A DNA stretch of 64,000 nucleotides from assembly GCF_002179965.1 (NCBI RefSeq), contig NZ_NGUQ01000033.1, positions 186,001 to 250,000 on the forward strand, read 5' to 3'. The notes under the pieces are model-generated. The model was not told the origin of the DNA. It did not search any database and saw nothing but the letters and a program-made list of their open reading frames with translations. Source of the stretch: Pandoraea sp. PE-S2T-3. Its GTDB lineage: Bacteria; Pseudomonadota; Gammaproteobacteria; Burkholderiales; Burkholderiaceae. Positions 44,425-52,566 of the stretch are shown in pieces. Position 1 is the stretch's first letter; every line of letters begins with the position of its first letter. The translations under genes were made by a program, and so were the position numbers.

Positions 44425-45447
44425 TCAGCTCAGAATCAGCAGTCCTCCCGGCAAGGACCTGGCATTCAGATCGAACGTGCTCTCCAGTTGTGCCAATGCT
44501 GCGTCGAGCGAGGCGATACGAAAACGCCCCGTCACACGTTGGTTCCGGGCCGCCTCGTTGACCAGCACGACCCGCCCCGAGCGATAGCGATTGATCTCTG
44601 CAACAACATCGACAAGACGAATCTGGTCAAACACCAGTTCGCCACGACGCCATGCCGCCACAGCCAGCGCATTGACATTGCCGACATCGCTCAGCACATG
44701 GTCGTTGTAGGCGACCTGCTGATGCGCCTGCAAGGATCGTTTGCCGGCGGGATGCGAAACCTGAACCGTGCCGTCGATGCATGTGACACAGGCCTTGCCA
44801 TCGAGATAGCGGACTTCGAAGCGCCCGTCCTGCGCACGGGCGCTACCTACGCCTGCCGATACCGTGAACGGCTCGGCCGAGCCCCCCAGATCGACGGCGG
44901 CCTCGCCAGAGAGCAACGTCACGCTCACGGTCCTGCCGTTTTGAATACCTTGGCGGATGCTGGTCTGCGTGTTGAGCGTGACCACGGTCTGCGACGCCAG
45001 CGTCAGCGTGCGCTGCTCGCCCACGGCCGTGCGCTCGTCGGCGCCCAACGAGTCCGGCATCACGCGGCGCAGCACGTCCGGATAGAAACCGGCGACGGCC
45101 GCCGCCGCGCCTACCGTCAGCGCACCGCCGATGAACGCGCGACGGCCTGCCGAACGCTGTCGCACGGCAGGACGTGGCGTTGCGGGCGTTGCCGGCACCG
45201 CTACGGCGCCTGGCATCGCGTTCGGATGCCGCTCGACGTACATGCCGCTTGCCGTGCGCAGTGTCGCCCAGCGGTGCTTCACCTCGTTGAAAGCGAGCTT
45301 GTGATCGGCGCTCGCGTCGAGCCAGCGCCGGAAGGCTTGCGCGTCGACTTCGGTCACATCGCCGGAATCCAACAGCCGCAGCCAGACGCGCGCCTGCCGT
45401 TGCAGGTCGTCCGAGAGAGGGGCCGGAGAAGTGTCGCGTGTATTCAT
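44425..45447 (-). CDS. fecR: FecR-family anti-sigma/sigma regulator
   Basis: A 340-residue regulator. The N-terminal cytoplasmic domain (about 1-95) contains the DUF4880-type segment ARVWLRLLDSGDV and the conserved RRWLDAS. A twin-arginine-like segment GRRAFIGGAL precedes the single membrane helix, consistent with reports that some FecR proteins use Tat. The periplasmic FecR domain (about 140-235) and a C-terminal STN-contact domain (NRYRSGRVVLVN to the end) follow. It normally holds and activates the cognate ECF sigma factor in response to a signal relayed by an STN domain. It lies between the sigma gene and the adhesin. Confidence 0.9.
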   Translation of the reverse strand: MNTRDTSPAPLSDDLQRQARVWLRLLDSGDVTEVDAQAFRRWLDASADHKLAFNEVKHRWATLRTASGMYVERHPNAMPGAVAVPATPATPRPAVRQRSAGRRAFIGGALTVGAAAAVAGFYPDVLRRVMPDSLGADERTAVGEQRTLTLASQTVVTLNTQTSIRQGIQNGRTVSVTLLSGEAAVDLGGSAEPFTVSAGVGSARAQDGRFEVRYLDGKACVTCIDGTVQVSHPAGKRSLQAHQQVAYNDHVLSDVGNVNALAVAAWRRGELVFDQIRLVDVVAEINRYRSGRVVLVNEAARNQRVTGRFRIASLDAALAQLESTFDLNARSLPGGLLILS

Positions 45448-45536
45448 TGCATCAACATGGGTGCCCTGCCGGAGGCGGGCAATCTAGCGGTATCGATAAC
45501 GCGGAACCGCGCTTCGTCGGATGCCGCCAGTGTATG

Positions 45537-45570
45537 GACGAACGGCATCGCACAAATCCCTCAACTATTT
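45537..45570 (-). promoter_or_regulatory. ECF-sigma-type promoter for fecR
   Basis: Minus strand: AAATAGTTGAGGG (its TAG is the sigma-gene stop codon), 17 nt, CGTC. It lies 90 bp before the fecR start and is identical in its conserved blocks to the adhesin promoter. Confidence 0.8.
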
Positions 45571-46077
45571 TTTAGCTTTCAGTTTTTCATCCAGAAAATC
45601 GTGCGCGCGACGCAGCTCGTTCTCGACGACGCGTAGCGACACCCCCAGACGCTCGGCCACCGCCTTCTGCGGCAGCCCTTCCCATCGAACCAGCAGCAGC
45701 ACCTGACGGCGCCGTTCGGGCAGCCGCTCCATCAACTGCATGAGCGCATCGAGTTCCGAGCGGTCTTCCGCAACGCGCGCCGGGCCGGGCGCCGTATCCG
45801 ACAGGTGCATCAACGCATCGACTTCGTCGAACGAGAGCGAGCGGCTTTGCTTGCGCTGCGCGTCGAGCGCGATATTCACGGCGACGCGAACCAGATAGCT
45901 GCCCGGGCTCTGCACTGTCTCGCCCGCTGTCGGCTCCTGCGTTTGGAGCTTGACCCAGGCGTCGTGCAAGGCGTCGCCCGCCAGATCGCTGTTGCCCAGC
46001 AGGCGCGTGAGGCGCCGCTTCAGGTTGTGATAGTGGCGGGTCAGGTATTCGGGCAGCGGTCCGACGTTCTCCGTCAT
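45565..46077 (-). CDS. fecI: ECF (FecI-type) RNA polymerase sigma factor
   Basis: A 170-residue ECF sigma factor of FecI type. Region 2 spans about residues 8-75 (HYHNLKRRLTRLLGN then AGDALHDAWVKLQ) and region 4 about 112-165 (LPERRRQVLLL, then the HTH AVAERLGVSLRVVENELRRA). The ATG at 46077 overlaps the stop of the upstream STN gene (ATGA), so the two are translationally coupled. Upstream in-frame codons are non-conserved. It should recognise the two matching promoters before fecR and before the adhesin. Confidence 0.9.
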   Translation of the reverse strand: MTENVGPLPEYLTRHYHNLKRRLTRLLGNSDLAGDALHDAWVKLQTQEPTAGETVQSPGSYLVRVAVNIALDAQRKQSRSLSFDEVDALMHLSDTAPGPARVAEDRSELDALMQLMERLPERRRQVLLLVRWEGLPQKAVAERLGVSLRVVENELRRAHDFLDEKLKAKK

Positions 46078-46850
46078 GAATGCCCCTCTTTGCCCGGCGA
46101 CCGGCAGACGGGGGACGAATCCGCGTGATGCGGATCGCGCGGCAACAGCACCATCGTCAACGGTTGGGCCAGATCGTGGGGCGGCGCAGCGTCGACGCGC
46201 ACGCTGGCGAGCACCCGAAGCACGGCGGCGTCGCGGGCGCGCTCCCCGGTCGAGGTCAGCAGACGTGCCTGACGCAAGACGCCGGTCGCGTCGATCTCGA
46301 AACGCAATAACGTCCGGTATTGGCCCGGCCGGGTCAGCGCATTGGCGCAAAGCGCCGCCCAGACGCCCGCCTGTACCCGGCCGGCATAGGCGTTGGCGGG
46401 GGTGTCATCGGCCGCAGGCAGCGCTTCGGCCGGCAGTGTTTTGAGGACGAAAGCCTCTGCGGGCCCCGAGCGTGCATGCTGAATGGCGAGACCGGTGCCC
46501 GCCAGCAGGCGCTCCAGTGCGGTGTCGGCGGGAAAGTCCCCGCGCACGGGCGACGAGGTCAGGCCGGCCACCTGTGCACTACTGAAGAGAGCGGGACGGC
46601 CAGAGATCATGGCGTAACGTTGCAGGGCATCGGCCAGTGGCTGCGCAGGGATATCGAAGAAGAAGGACGTAGGTTCGGCATCGGCCCCGGGCGTCTGCTG
46701 CGCGGGTCGTTCCGGCACCGTGGGTTGTCCGCGCTCACTGTCTTTACCGGTCACGGTGTCGGCCGGTGCACCTCGCGCGGGAAATGTCCCCGCGCTCAAC
46801 ACCAGCAGCAGCGCGCCATAGCGGCTCAAACCCAGCAAGTACAGACGCAA
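46074..46850 (-). CDS. STN-domain plus TonB_C-domain secreted protein
   Basis: A protein of about 258 residues. The likely start is TTG at 46850, with GGGAG 8 nt before it; it yields a clean signal peptide (LYLLGLSRYGALLLVLSAG, then ARGAPA). ATG 46934 is an alternative without a ribosome site. The secretin/TonB short N-terminal (STN) domain is at about 65-120 (FFFDIPAQPLADALQRYA, ALERLLAGTGL), followed by a TonB_C/energy-transducer-like domain (VWAALCANALTRPGQY to MVLLPRD). STN domains normally sit on receptors and contact FecR; here the domain is on a small periplasmic protein at the head of a sigma-fecR-adhesin locus, suggesting a signalling adaptor. Function is inferred. Confidence 0.8.
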   Translation of the reverse strand: MRLYLLGLSRYGALLLVLSAGTFPARGAPADTVTGKDSERGQPTVPERPAQQTPGADAEPTSFFFDIPAQPLADALQRYAMISGRPALFSSAQVAGLTSSPVRGDFPADTALERLLAGTGLAIQHARSGPAEAFVLKTLPAEALPAADDTPANAYAGRVQAGVWAALCANALTRPGQYRTLLRFEIDATGVLRQARLLTSTGERARDAAVLRVLASVRVDAAPPHDLAQPLTMVLLPRDPHHADSSPVCRSPGKEGHS

Positions 46851-47346
46851 GATGCATGCTCCCGGCTTCCGAACCAACGGCGCGTCACGCCGCCGATCGC
46901 CAGCCTCGGTGCGCACCGGACGGCCTGCGTCCATCGCCCATGCAGCACGCAACTCTGGAAAGTACGGATGATGACACCGGAGTACGACAATTCTGTTACA
47001 CCCCGTGAGCGCCATCCATCAAGCGGTACCGATTGACTATGGAGCATCTCCACGATATCCCCAGCGTCTTGCGACTCATATCGGCAATATTGTCAATTTC
47101 TCTTCACGGATTGCTTCGCGATTTTTCTTATATTTTTGATGACTACATTTACCTCATGGTCCGCTGAAAAAATACAGCCGAATCGATACGGGATCAATGA
47201 TGCAGCTCCCGTTCGAGTCTTTAGAAAAATTTTAGCCCCCCACTCGACATAACACCCCCATCAAGCTTATTTATAATTTATAAATAGAATTATATAAATT
47301 CGCACCTATCACCATCAACCAAACACAAGATACTTAGAATTATCAA
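46851..47346. other. Intergenic region upstream of the signalling operon
   Basis: About 500 bp with no supported gene. Base composition drops sharply towards A+T after 47080. A 19-bp palindrome centred on one base, TATTTATAATTTATAAATA, lies at 47268-47286 near the end of the small membrane-protein gene and may be a terminator-like or regulatory structure. The operon promoter should be here; no copy of the ECF-type promoter was seen, so a housekeeping promoter is more likely. Confidence 0.4.
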
Positions 47347-47856
47347 TTATAAAATCCCTGGACACCAATCACCGATAACGTAGAACGAATTCCCAAATGC
47401 CTTTACTACCCGGTCACATGGATCCTCCTCATCCGGCCTATGCCAAGTTCCGTTCACATCACCGCTCGCATCGTACATTAGCCGATAGTGAACTCCCCCC
47501 CCAATCCCCCAGTCCCACTCCGTTCGACCGCCTCTCACTTCAGCAATATAACTTGGCTCTTTGAATTTAAATTGCACCCACTGCCTAACCCCGACACCAA
47601 AATTCAAAACAGGAATTGACAAAAATAGCATCCAAACAACAAGCACCACACCGGAAAATACTAATGAAATACCCCTTCGAAATCCACGAAAAATCATCAA
47701 AATCACACCAAAAACAATGATAGCCAGAAAAACAATTAATGCAATTTCATTTAAAAACCCATCCATCTCCATATAGAATATTGACATTACTATGTAAACC
47801 GAAATCCCGAACAAAAACACCCTCAAATCAAATACACCTTTAATATTTCTCTTCAT
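47347..47856 (-). CDS. Small membrane protein of unknown function
   Basis: A 169-residue protein with four hydrophobic helices in its first 100 residues (VFLFGISVYIVMSIFYM, IALIVFLAIIVFGVILMIF, ISLVFSGVVLVVWMLFLSI and a shorter one), then a soluble tail with GIGGGVHYRLMYD and a Cys near each end of the tail. A GTG 13 codons upstream (47895) is an alternative start. The gene is clearly lower in G+C than its neighbours, suggesting recent acquisition. I do not recognise a family. It could be an orphan immunity-type membrane protein, but nothing proves this. Confidence 0.55.
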   Translation of the reverse strand: MKRNIKGVFDLRVFLFGISVYIVMSIFYMEMDGFLNEIALIVFLAIIVFGVILMIFRGFRRGISLVFSGVVLVVWMLFLSIPVLNFGVGVRQWVQFKFKEPSYIAEVRGGRTEWDWGIGGGVHYRLMYDASGDVNGTWHRPDEEDPCDRVVKAFGNSFYVIGDWCPGIL

Positions 47857-48523
47857 GTGACTCGCATCCGATGGCAACCCCAACAATCTCACCACTCAAT
47901 GTTTGAGGCTAACAAACTATCCCTTTTCTATCCTGACGAGTCACCACCACTTCAAATACTGTTTGACACAAAAAATTCACCCGCCCCCCCCCCGAATGGC
48001 ATCCGGGCTCGCACCATCCAGCAGCCCCTCTCCCCATAGACGCGCACTTACGGTTGCGCAGTTTCCCCAAATTGCATCGCAATAGAGGGAGGGCGCCGCC
48101 CAACTAGCAGTTCGATCGGCATATTCACTTGCTCTGACTCCAATCCAATTTCTGGTAAAGAAACCACATTGGCTGATACGTTGAGAAATAATATTTCCAT
48201 CAAATGTTATGGAGTCCAAATTTTTTATCTGAATATTTAGCTAAGCGACGCAAATGTCGATTCGCTTCGGGTCCTTGGGAGCGCGCAGTAACAGTTGCGC
48301 TACGCTGAGCGGCCTCAGCTCGAAATTCGAGGCGAGTCCATAGCGTATAAGCGGTACAGAGACGAGAACCGTCGAGATGAAAAACAACGCTCCGCCCGAG
48401 TATTGAGCACCAGCGTGCATCGTTTTCGAACGGGGCTCAGGAGGAGCCAGCAGTACGTGCCCAATCGTCACCGGCCAACGCGGACGCGGACAGAAACGTG
48501 GGTTGTGCCGCCAAAAACAAAAA
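47857..48523. other. Low-GC gap with a gene remnant and a G10 tract
   Basis: No complete gene is supported. On the minus strand an 80-codon frame (47977-48219, TTG start only, preceded by a stop) looks protein-like and lower in G+C, for example CGFFTRNWIGVRASEYADR. It ends just after a run of ten G (47984-47993), and one extra G would extend it by about 22 codons. This is best read as a decayed or phase-shifted fragment of a gene I do not recognise. Confidence 0.35.
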
Positions 48524-48545
48524 AGCCCTTGAATGATCAAGGGCT
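48513..48545 (-). terminator. Rho-independent terminator for a former minus-strand tRNA gene
   Basis: On the minus strand, a 9-bp perfect stem (AGCCCTTGA with TCAAGGGCT, loop of 4) is followed by a T-rich tract (TTTTTTGTTTTT). It sits directly downstream of the tRNA 3' fragment. Confidence 0.85.
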
Positions 48546-48557
48546 GATTTGTTTGCT

Positions 48558-48571
48558 TGGCGGAGAGGGTG
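48558..48571 (-). other. Attachment-site remnant: 3' end of a tRNA-Ser gene (putative)
   Basis: Minus strand CACCCTCTCCGCCA matches the T-stem/acceptor end of many bacterial tRNA-Ser genes including CCA-type discriminator context. The rest of the tRNA is absent; the sequence diverges into the integrase upstream region. This is what a displaced 3' end looks like after integration into a tRNA gene. The intact tRNA should lie at the other end of the island, but I did not find it in the window. Confidence 0.6.
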
Positions 48572-48688
48572 TCTGCCAAACTTCGTTCCATAAAATTCCA
48601 CGAGATTCCGCAAACCCCTATATTTCATGGTGGCTCCCCAGGTGCTTCGGCCTCCAATGTCCAGCACGTTCCAGGTAAATCCAGCTAC

Positions 48689-48712
48689 AATTTGATAGTC
48701 AATTTGATAGTC
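48689..48712. repeat. 12-bp tandem repeat upstream of the integrase
   Basis: AATTTGATAGTC occurs twice back to back, 19 bp before the integrase ATG. It may be an arm-type integrase binding site or part of its promoter. Confidence 0.6.
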
Positions 48713-48731
48713 AAAATGTGGAACCCACGAG

Positions 48732-49925
48732 ATGGCGAACGCAATCAACAAGCTTAGCGTACTTCAGGTCAACCGACTGTCGAAGCCCGGTCTGTACAGC
48801 GATGGCGCAGGGCTGTACCTCCAGATCACTAGGGGCGGGGTAAAGTCTTGGCTGTTTCGTTACATGAGAAATCGGCAAGCTCGTGGCATGGGTCTTGGCC
48901 CAGTCCACACAGTCAGTCTGTCGGATGCTCGCATCAAGGCCCTTGAGGTACGTAAGCTGCTGCTCGAAGGAGTCGATCCGCTTGACGCGAAGCAACAAAA
49001 TCGAGCATCGACGGAGGCTAGCGCGCTCAAAACCACCACGTTCGACGAATGCGCCACGGCTTACATTGACGTCCATTCCAGTGGATGGAAGAACGCGAAG
49101 CACGCAGATCAATGGCGCAACACGCTCGCGACCTATGCGTCCCCCTATTTTGGCTCCCTGCCGATCGCGGACATTGACACCGGACTCGTCATGAAGGTGC
49201 TCGAACCGATTTGGATTTCAAAGACCGAAACAGCGTCACGCCTGCGTGGCCGGATCGAATCTGTGCTCGACTGGGCCACTGCACGCGGACATCGCACTGG
49301 AGAAAATCCTGCGAGATGGAAAGGGCACTTGGACCACTTGCTTCCCAAACGATCCAAGGTCCAGGCAGTAGTTCATCACGCGGCCCTTCCCTATGTCGAC
49401 GCACCGAAATTCATGGTGCAACTACGGGCCACTAACACGATGGCAGCGAAAGCGCTGGAACTGCTGATACTGACGGCTACGCGCACTAGCGAAGTCATCG
49501 AAGCACGCTGGGACGAGTTCGATCTGAGGGCGGAAATCTGGAGAATCCCCGCGGAACGTATGAAGGCAGGAAAGGAGCACCGCATACCGTTGTCGCCGGC
49601 TGCCAAGGTCTTGCTAGAGCACATGCGGTCAATTAAGCAGAACGAGTTCGTTTTTCCCGGCCAGCGCAAAGATAAGCCGCTATCCAACATGGCGCTCCTT
49701 CAGTTGCTGAAGCGCATGGGGCGAACAGATCTGACGGCCCACGGATTCCGATCCACGTTTCGTGATTGGGTCGGTGAAACGACGCACTACCCGCGTGAAG
49801 TGGCCGAGGCTGCACTCGCTCACTTGCTGAAAGATAAAGCCGAGGCAGCGTATGCGCGCGGCGATCTATTCGAAAAACGCGCAGCGATGATGACCGACTG
49901 GTCGGCACACCTTGCTTCACCGTGA
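48732..49925 (+). CDS. int: P4-type tyrosine recombinase (integrase)
   Basis: A 397-residue site-specific recombinase. The N-terminal DUF4102 arm-binding domain (about 1-90: LYSDGAGLYLQITRGGVKSW) and core-binding domain precede the catalytic domain. Catalytic residues visible are Arg in TATRTSEV, His-x-x-Arg in HGFRSTF, His in EAALAHLLKD and the nucleophile Tyr in AAYARGDLF. It lies 160 bp from the tRNA-Ser remnant, the usual position for integrases of tRNA-targeting islands. It appears intact, so the island could still excise if the other attachment site exists. Confidence 0.92.
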   Translation: MANAINKLSVLQVNRLSKPGLYSDGAGLYLQITRGGVKSWLFRYMRNRQARGMGLGPVHTVSLSDARIKALEVRKLLLEGVDPLDAKQQNRASTEASALKTTTFDECATAYIDVHSSGWKNAKHADQWRNTLATYASPYFGSLPIADIDTGLVMKVLEPIWISKTETASRLRGRIESVLDWATARGHRTGENPARWKGHLDHLLPKRSKVQAVVHHAALPYVDAPKFMVQLRATNTMAAKALELLILTATRTSEVIEARWDEFDLRAEIWRIPAERMKAGKEHRIPLSPAAKVLLEHMRSIKQNEFVFPGQRKDKPLSNMALLQLLKRMGRTDLTAHGFRSTFRDWVGETTHYPREVAEAALAHLLKDKAEAAYARGDLFEKRAAMMTDWSAHLASP

Positions 49926-50059
49926 CGTCGCTAATCGAGGGCTCAACGTGCGAAAATAGTTGACGACCGCTGTCGGCCAGAAGCAGTCATTCAATCATTT
50001 TTTAATAACGACAAACATTTTTCCCTATCGTCTGAATCTAGTCAGGAATTTCGAATCAC

Positions 50060-50596
50060 ATGTACGACATCAGGCAGTTGGTTGCAATCGAGAACGAATT
50101 GCGCCAAACCATTCGCTCGAAGTTCGTAGACTTCTTTTCTGTCCACGACTACACCAAAGACAGCAAGTCCGTAATTTCAAGGCCTGTCAGCTCTTTGTCC
50201 GACGCGGAGGCTTTGTACTACGGCACTGGTCTGTACGTGATCATGTCTGACTATCAGTTTGAAGAAAACAAGTGCCGCCTAATTACTGACGGTCTAAAGG
50301 CAATCTACCGAGGCCACTGCTACACCGTAAAGGGGCGCATAAAGAGTCATCTGTTCAATGACCACTACCGTAGCAATCTGCCTGCTAGAGGTGTTCGTTA
50401 CGACGTTTGCATGAAGCTTGATGATAAGAACGGCATCAACATTTCTGAACCCCCGTACAGCAACTACCACTGGTGGGTTGTAGTTCACAAGATGAAGGGA
50501 AGTTCAAAGATGATTCGCGAGCAAGCGGAGCACGCCTTCGACGAGGTATTCGGCCGCCCACTCGGGTCAAAAGAGGCTGGGCAAGCAGATGCCTAA
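50060..50596 (+). CDS. GIY-YIG-like protein
   Basis: A 178-residue protein. The block GTGLYVI, about 20 residues later AIYRG, then VKGRIKSHL resembles the GIY...YIG and following Arg/His signature of GIY-YIG nucleases, and a Glu-rich helix (IREQAEHAFDEVFG) could supply the metal-binding Glu. Match is by eye and partial. It stands alone after the integrase on an island with other defence-type genes. A nuclease role is plausible but unproven. Confidence 0.5.
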   Translation: MYDIRQLVAIENELRQTIRSKFVDFFSVHDYTKDSKSVISRPVSSLSDAEALYYGTGLYVIMSDYQFEENKCRLITDGLKAIYRGHCYTVKGRIKSHLFNDHYRSNLPARGVRYDVCMKLDDKNGINISEPPYSNYHWWVVVHKMKGSSKMIREQAEHAFDEVFGRPLGSKEAGQADA

Positions 50597-50672
50597 CCGT
50601 TCCATAGAGAGGTCGTTAATAGTTTGGCGGCCTACTTGAGCCCAGCCCGAACGCAGTGAGGTATTACCGAGG

Positions 50673-51515
50673 TCAGTTCTGCTGAGCCAGAAACCCAGAA
50701 ACCATCGGAGGCAAGCCATTGGAAGTCGGCACCTCCCGGTAGGTGCCCCGAGATTTACGGATCTTCACATTCGGGAGGCCGCAGGTGATCAGCTTGGCCT
50801 TGACTTCCTCCTCGGCTAGCGCACACCTGGGGCCCAGCACCACCTCCCTGATCGCGGGGACACCGAAGCTGCAGGTCTGGACTTGGTGATAGTCTGCTTG
50901 ACCAAATCCACTGTCGCGCACGCCCAGCGTGTAAGGATCGGCGTACTCGTTCACTTCGATGAAGCCACGTAGTTCCCGTTCATCCACAAAAAAATCGTTC
51001 TTGTACAAGGTGCACAGCCGCACCAATTCCATCTTGAGCGTGCCCAACTGTACGGGCATGGTTGTCACTCGCTCGAAACACGTATAGACCTGCTCTTTGA
51101 AGGCAGCTTCCTTGTACATGACAGGAATGAACTGAACCTTACCCTGGACCGGAGCCATCTTGGCAAGATACCGCGTGCCCAAGTTTTGCATCTGGATTTC
51201 GGGATAGTAATAACCAATAGCCGCCCCGGCTCCGTTGTCGCCATAGCCCCGCCACATGCTTAGGCAGTCACCATCCAACGAAAACGAGCAGATAAGCGCC
51301 ATGAAGTCCGCAGGCATCCGCTCTGGGGAAATCTCATTCAGAAGATTTTTATATTGCGGGAATTCTTCTGCCGCAATCTCGCTGATCATGCGAAATCCAG
51401 CAGCATATTCATCCCAGTCGTTCATTCGGCGCAAATCGGAAAACCACAAGGTCTGGCTCTCCAGCATCTTGAAAAAAGTGTCGGCGTGGGCATAGCGGTA
51501 AGCGAGAGTATTCAT
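50673..51515 (-). CDS. DUF2971 domain protein
   Basis: A 280-residue protein. The N-terminal pattern YRYAHADTFFKMLESQTLWF, then FSDLRRMNDWDE, and later CSFSLDGDCLSMWRGYGD with GAAIGY is typical of DUF2971, a domain often found in mobile and defence islands and suspected to be related to ADP-ribosyltransferases. The region VLGPRCALAEEEVKAKL is also usual. It is transcribed opposite to its neighbours. The biochemical role is unknown. Confidence 0.75.
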   Translation of the reverse strand: MNTLAYRYAHADTFFKMLESQTLWFSDLRRMNDWDEYAAGFRMISEIAAEEFPQYKNLLNEISPERMPADFMALICSFSLDGDCLSMWRGYGDNGAGAAIGYYYPEIQMQNLGTRYLAKMAPVQGKVQFIPVMYKEAAFKEQVYTCFERVTTMPVQLGTLKMELVRLCTLYKNDFFVDERELRGFIEVNEYADPYTLGVRDSGFGQADYHQVQTCSFGVPAIREVVLGPRCALAEEEVKAKLITCGLPNVKIRKSRGTYREVPTSNGLPPMVSGFLAQQN

Positions 51516-51558
51516 CTAAAAATAGGCTTCAACGGTTGGCGCTGCAAGTGCCTGAATA

Positions 51559-51738
51559 TCAGACTTTAGCGATGGACGCTATTAAAAAAATAGGTCTCGC
51601 CAACGATTGGCACTGGAGATCACAGCAATTCCATCCTGCAGTTCCTGATTTCAACACGGGTACCTCAGATCCCGCGTCACGATCCATAACCTTCGCTACC
51701 ACGGCCACAGCGCCGTGGGCGCGCAGTAGATCTCTCAT
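51559..51738 (-). CDS. Possible small ORF or gene remnant (59 codons)
   Basis: Starts MRDLLRAHGAVAVVAKVMDRDAG with protein-like composition and runs toward the DUF2971 gene. There is no convincing ribosome site and no recognised family. It may be a remnant of an upstream partner gene. Confidence 0.25.
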   Translation of the reverse strand: MRDLLRAHGAVAVVAKVMDRDAGSEVPVLKSGTAGWNCCDLQCQSLARPIFLIASIAKV

Positions 51739-51960
51739 GTCAAACGGTTGCCAATGTCTGCAAAGGGTCGCAAACCGCCGTCGGTAGGCATAAAACGGCT
51801 ACCGGGACCCAAACAGTGACAACGCGCGAGGTCGGGACTAGCTGCATTTGCGCCGCAGGGAGTTGGCCGTGTTAGATTTGCCCGAGCTAGTGGAGCAGTT
51901 CGGCATGAATTCACCGCGGTGACCGTCTTGCGGCCACGAAGTCTTTACCGGGGAAACCGT

Positions 51961-52386
51961 ATGACATTCCAGTTTGACCGAAATGTCTATGCTGCCACCG
52001 ACCCAGTCGGTGGAGTCACGATTCGAATGTCCAATAAGTTTCGTGACACCGGCCCCTCCGACGGATTTCTTTTTATCTACGAAGGGCCGGAAGGTAAGTT
52101 TGAGTTTCTTGTGTGGGAAAAGCGGGAAAGCAGAAAGACGCTTATCAAAGGACTTCCGACGGAAAGAATGATGGTGGTAGGCGGCCTCATTCTTGAGCCC
52201 TCGTTATTTTCTTGGGCACAACGTCTCGGGCTTGGTATCAACATCGTCGAAGCCAAGGGTATCGACAAGATCAAAAAGACCGTGTTGGAGGGGATATTTT
52301 GTCTTTTTACGTCGGGTGGTGATTTACTCCCCTTTGTGCCCGACTTTTATGTTCAATTCATCCAACACAAGCCAGACGGCGTATAG
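51961..52386 (+). CDS. Hypothetical protein
   Basis: A 141-residue protein with an alternating hydrophobic pattern suggesting a beta-rich fold (DGFLFIYEGPEGKFEFLVW) and a C-terminal hydrophobic patch (VLEGIFCLFTSGGDLLPF). GGGGAA lies before ATG 51961; an earlier in-frame GTG or ATG at 51919 is less likely. It resembles no family I can name. Its position among island genes of defence type suggests cargo. Confidence 0.5.
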   Translation: MTFQFDRNVYAATDPVGGVTIRMSNKFRDTGPSDGFLFIYEGPEGKFEFLVWEKRESRKTLIKGLPTERMMVVGGLILEPSLFSWAQRLGLGINIVEAKGIDKIKKTVLEGIFCLFTSGGDLLPFVPDFYVQFIQHKPDGV

Positions 52387-52566
52387 CGGGAACGTCTACT
52401 CCGGGTCGAAAACAGCCTTTCATAAATGGCCGGAGTCGGCCAGGAGCCGTCAGTGGCAACCCGACCCTAGTGCGTAGGTAATATTAGAGCGCACGACCGT
52501 TTCGCGACGTGTTGGTTATAGCCCATTATCGAGATCAGTTGACTAATTAAGCTAGGAGCGCGATAC

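Noticed and set aside
47016-48523. Phage or toxin-immunity locus in the low-GC stretch
   Set aside because: Only one plausible membrane-protein gene and fragments are present; nothing identifies a toxin or phage gene.
48241-48591. 116-codon minus-strand frame over the terminator and tRNA remnant
   Set aside because: It crosses the terminator hairpin and the attachment fragment and has no protein-like start, so it is a by-product of the integration site.
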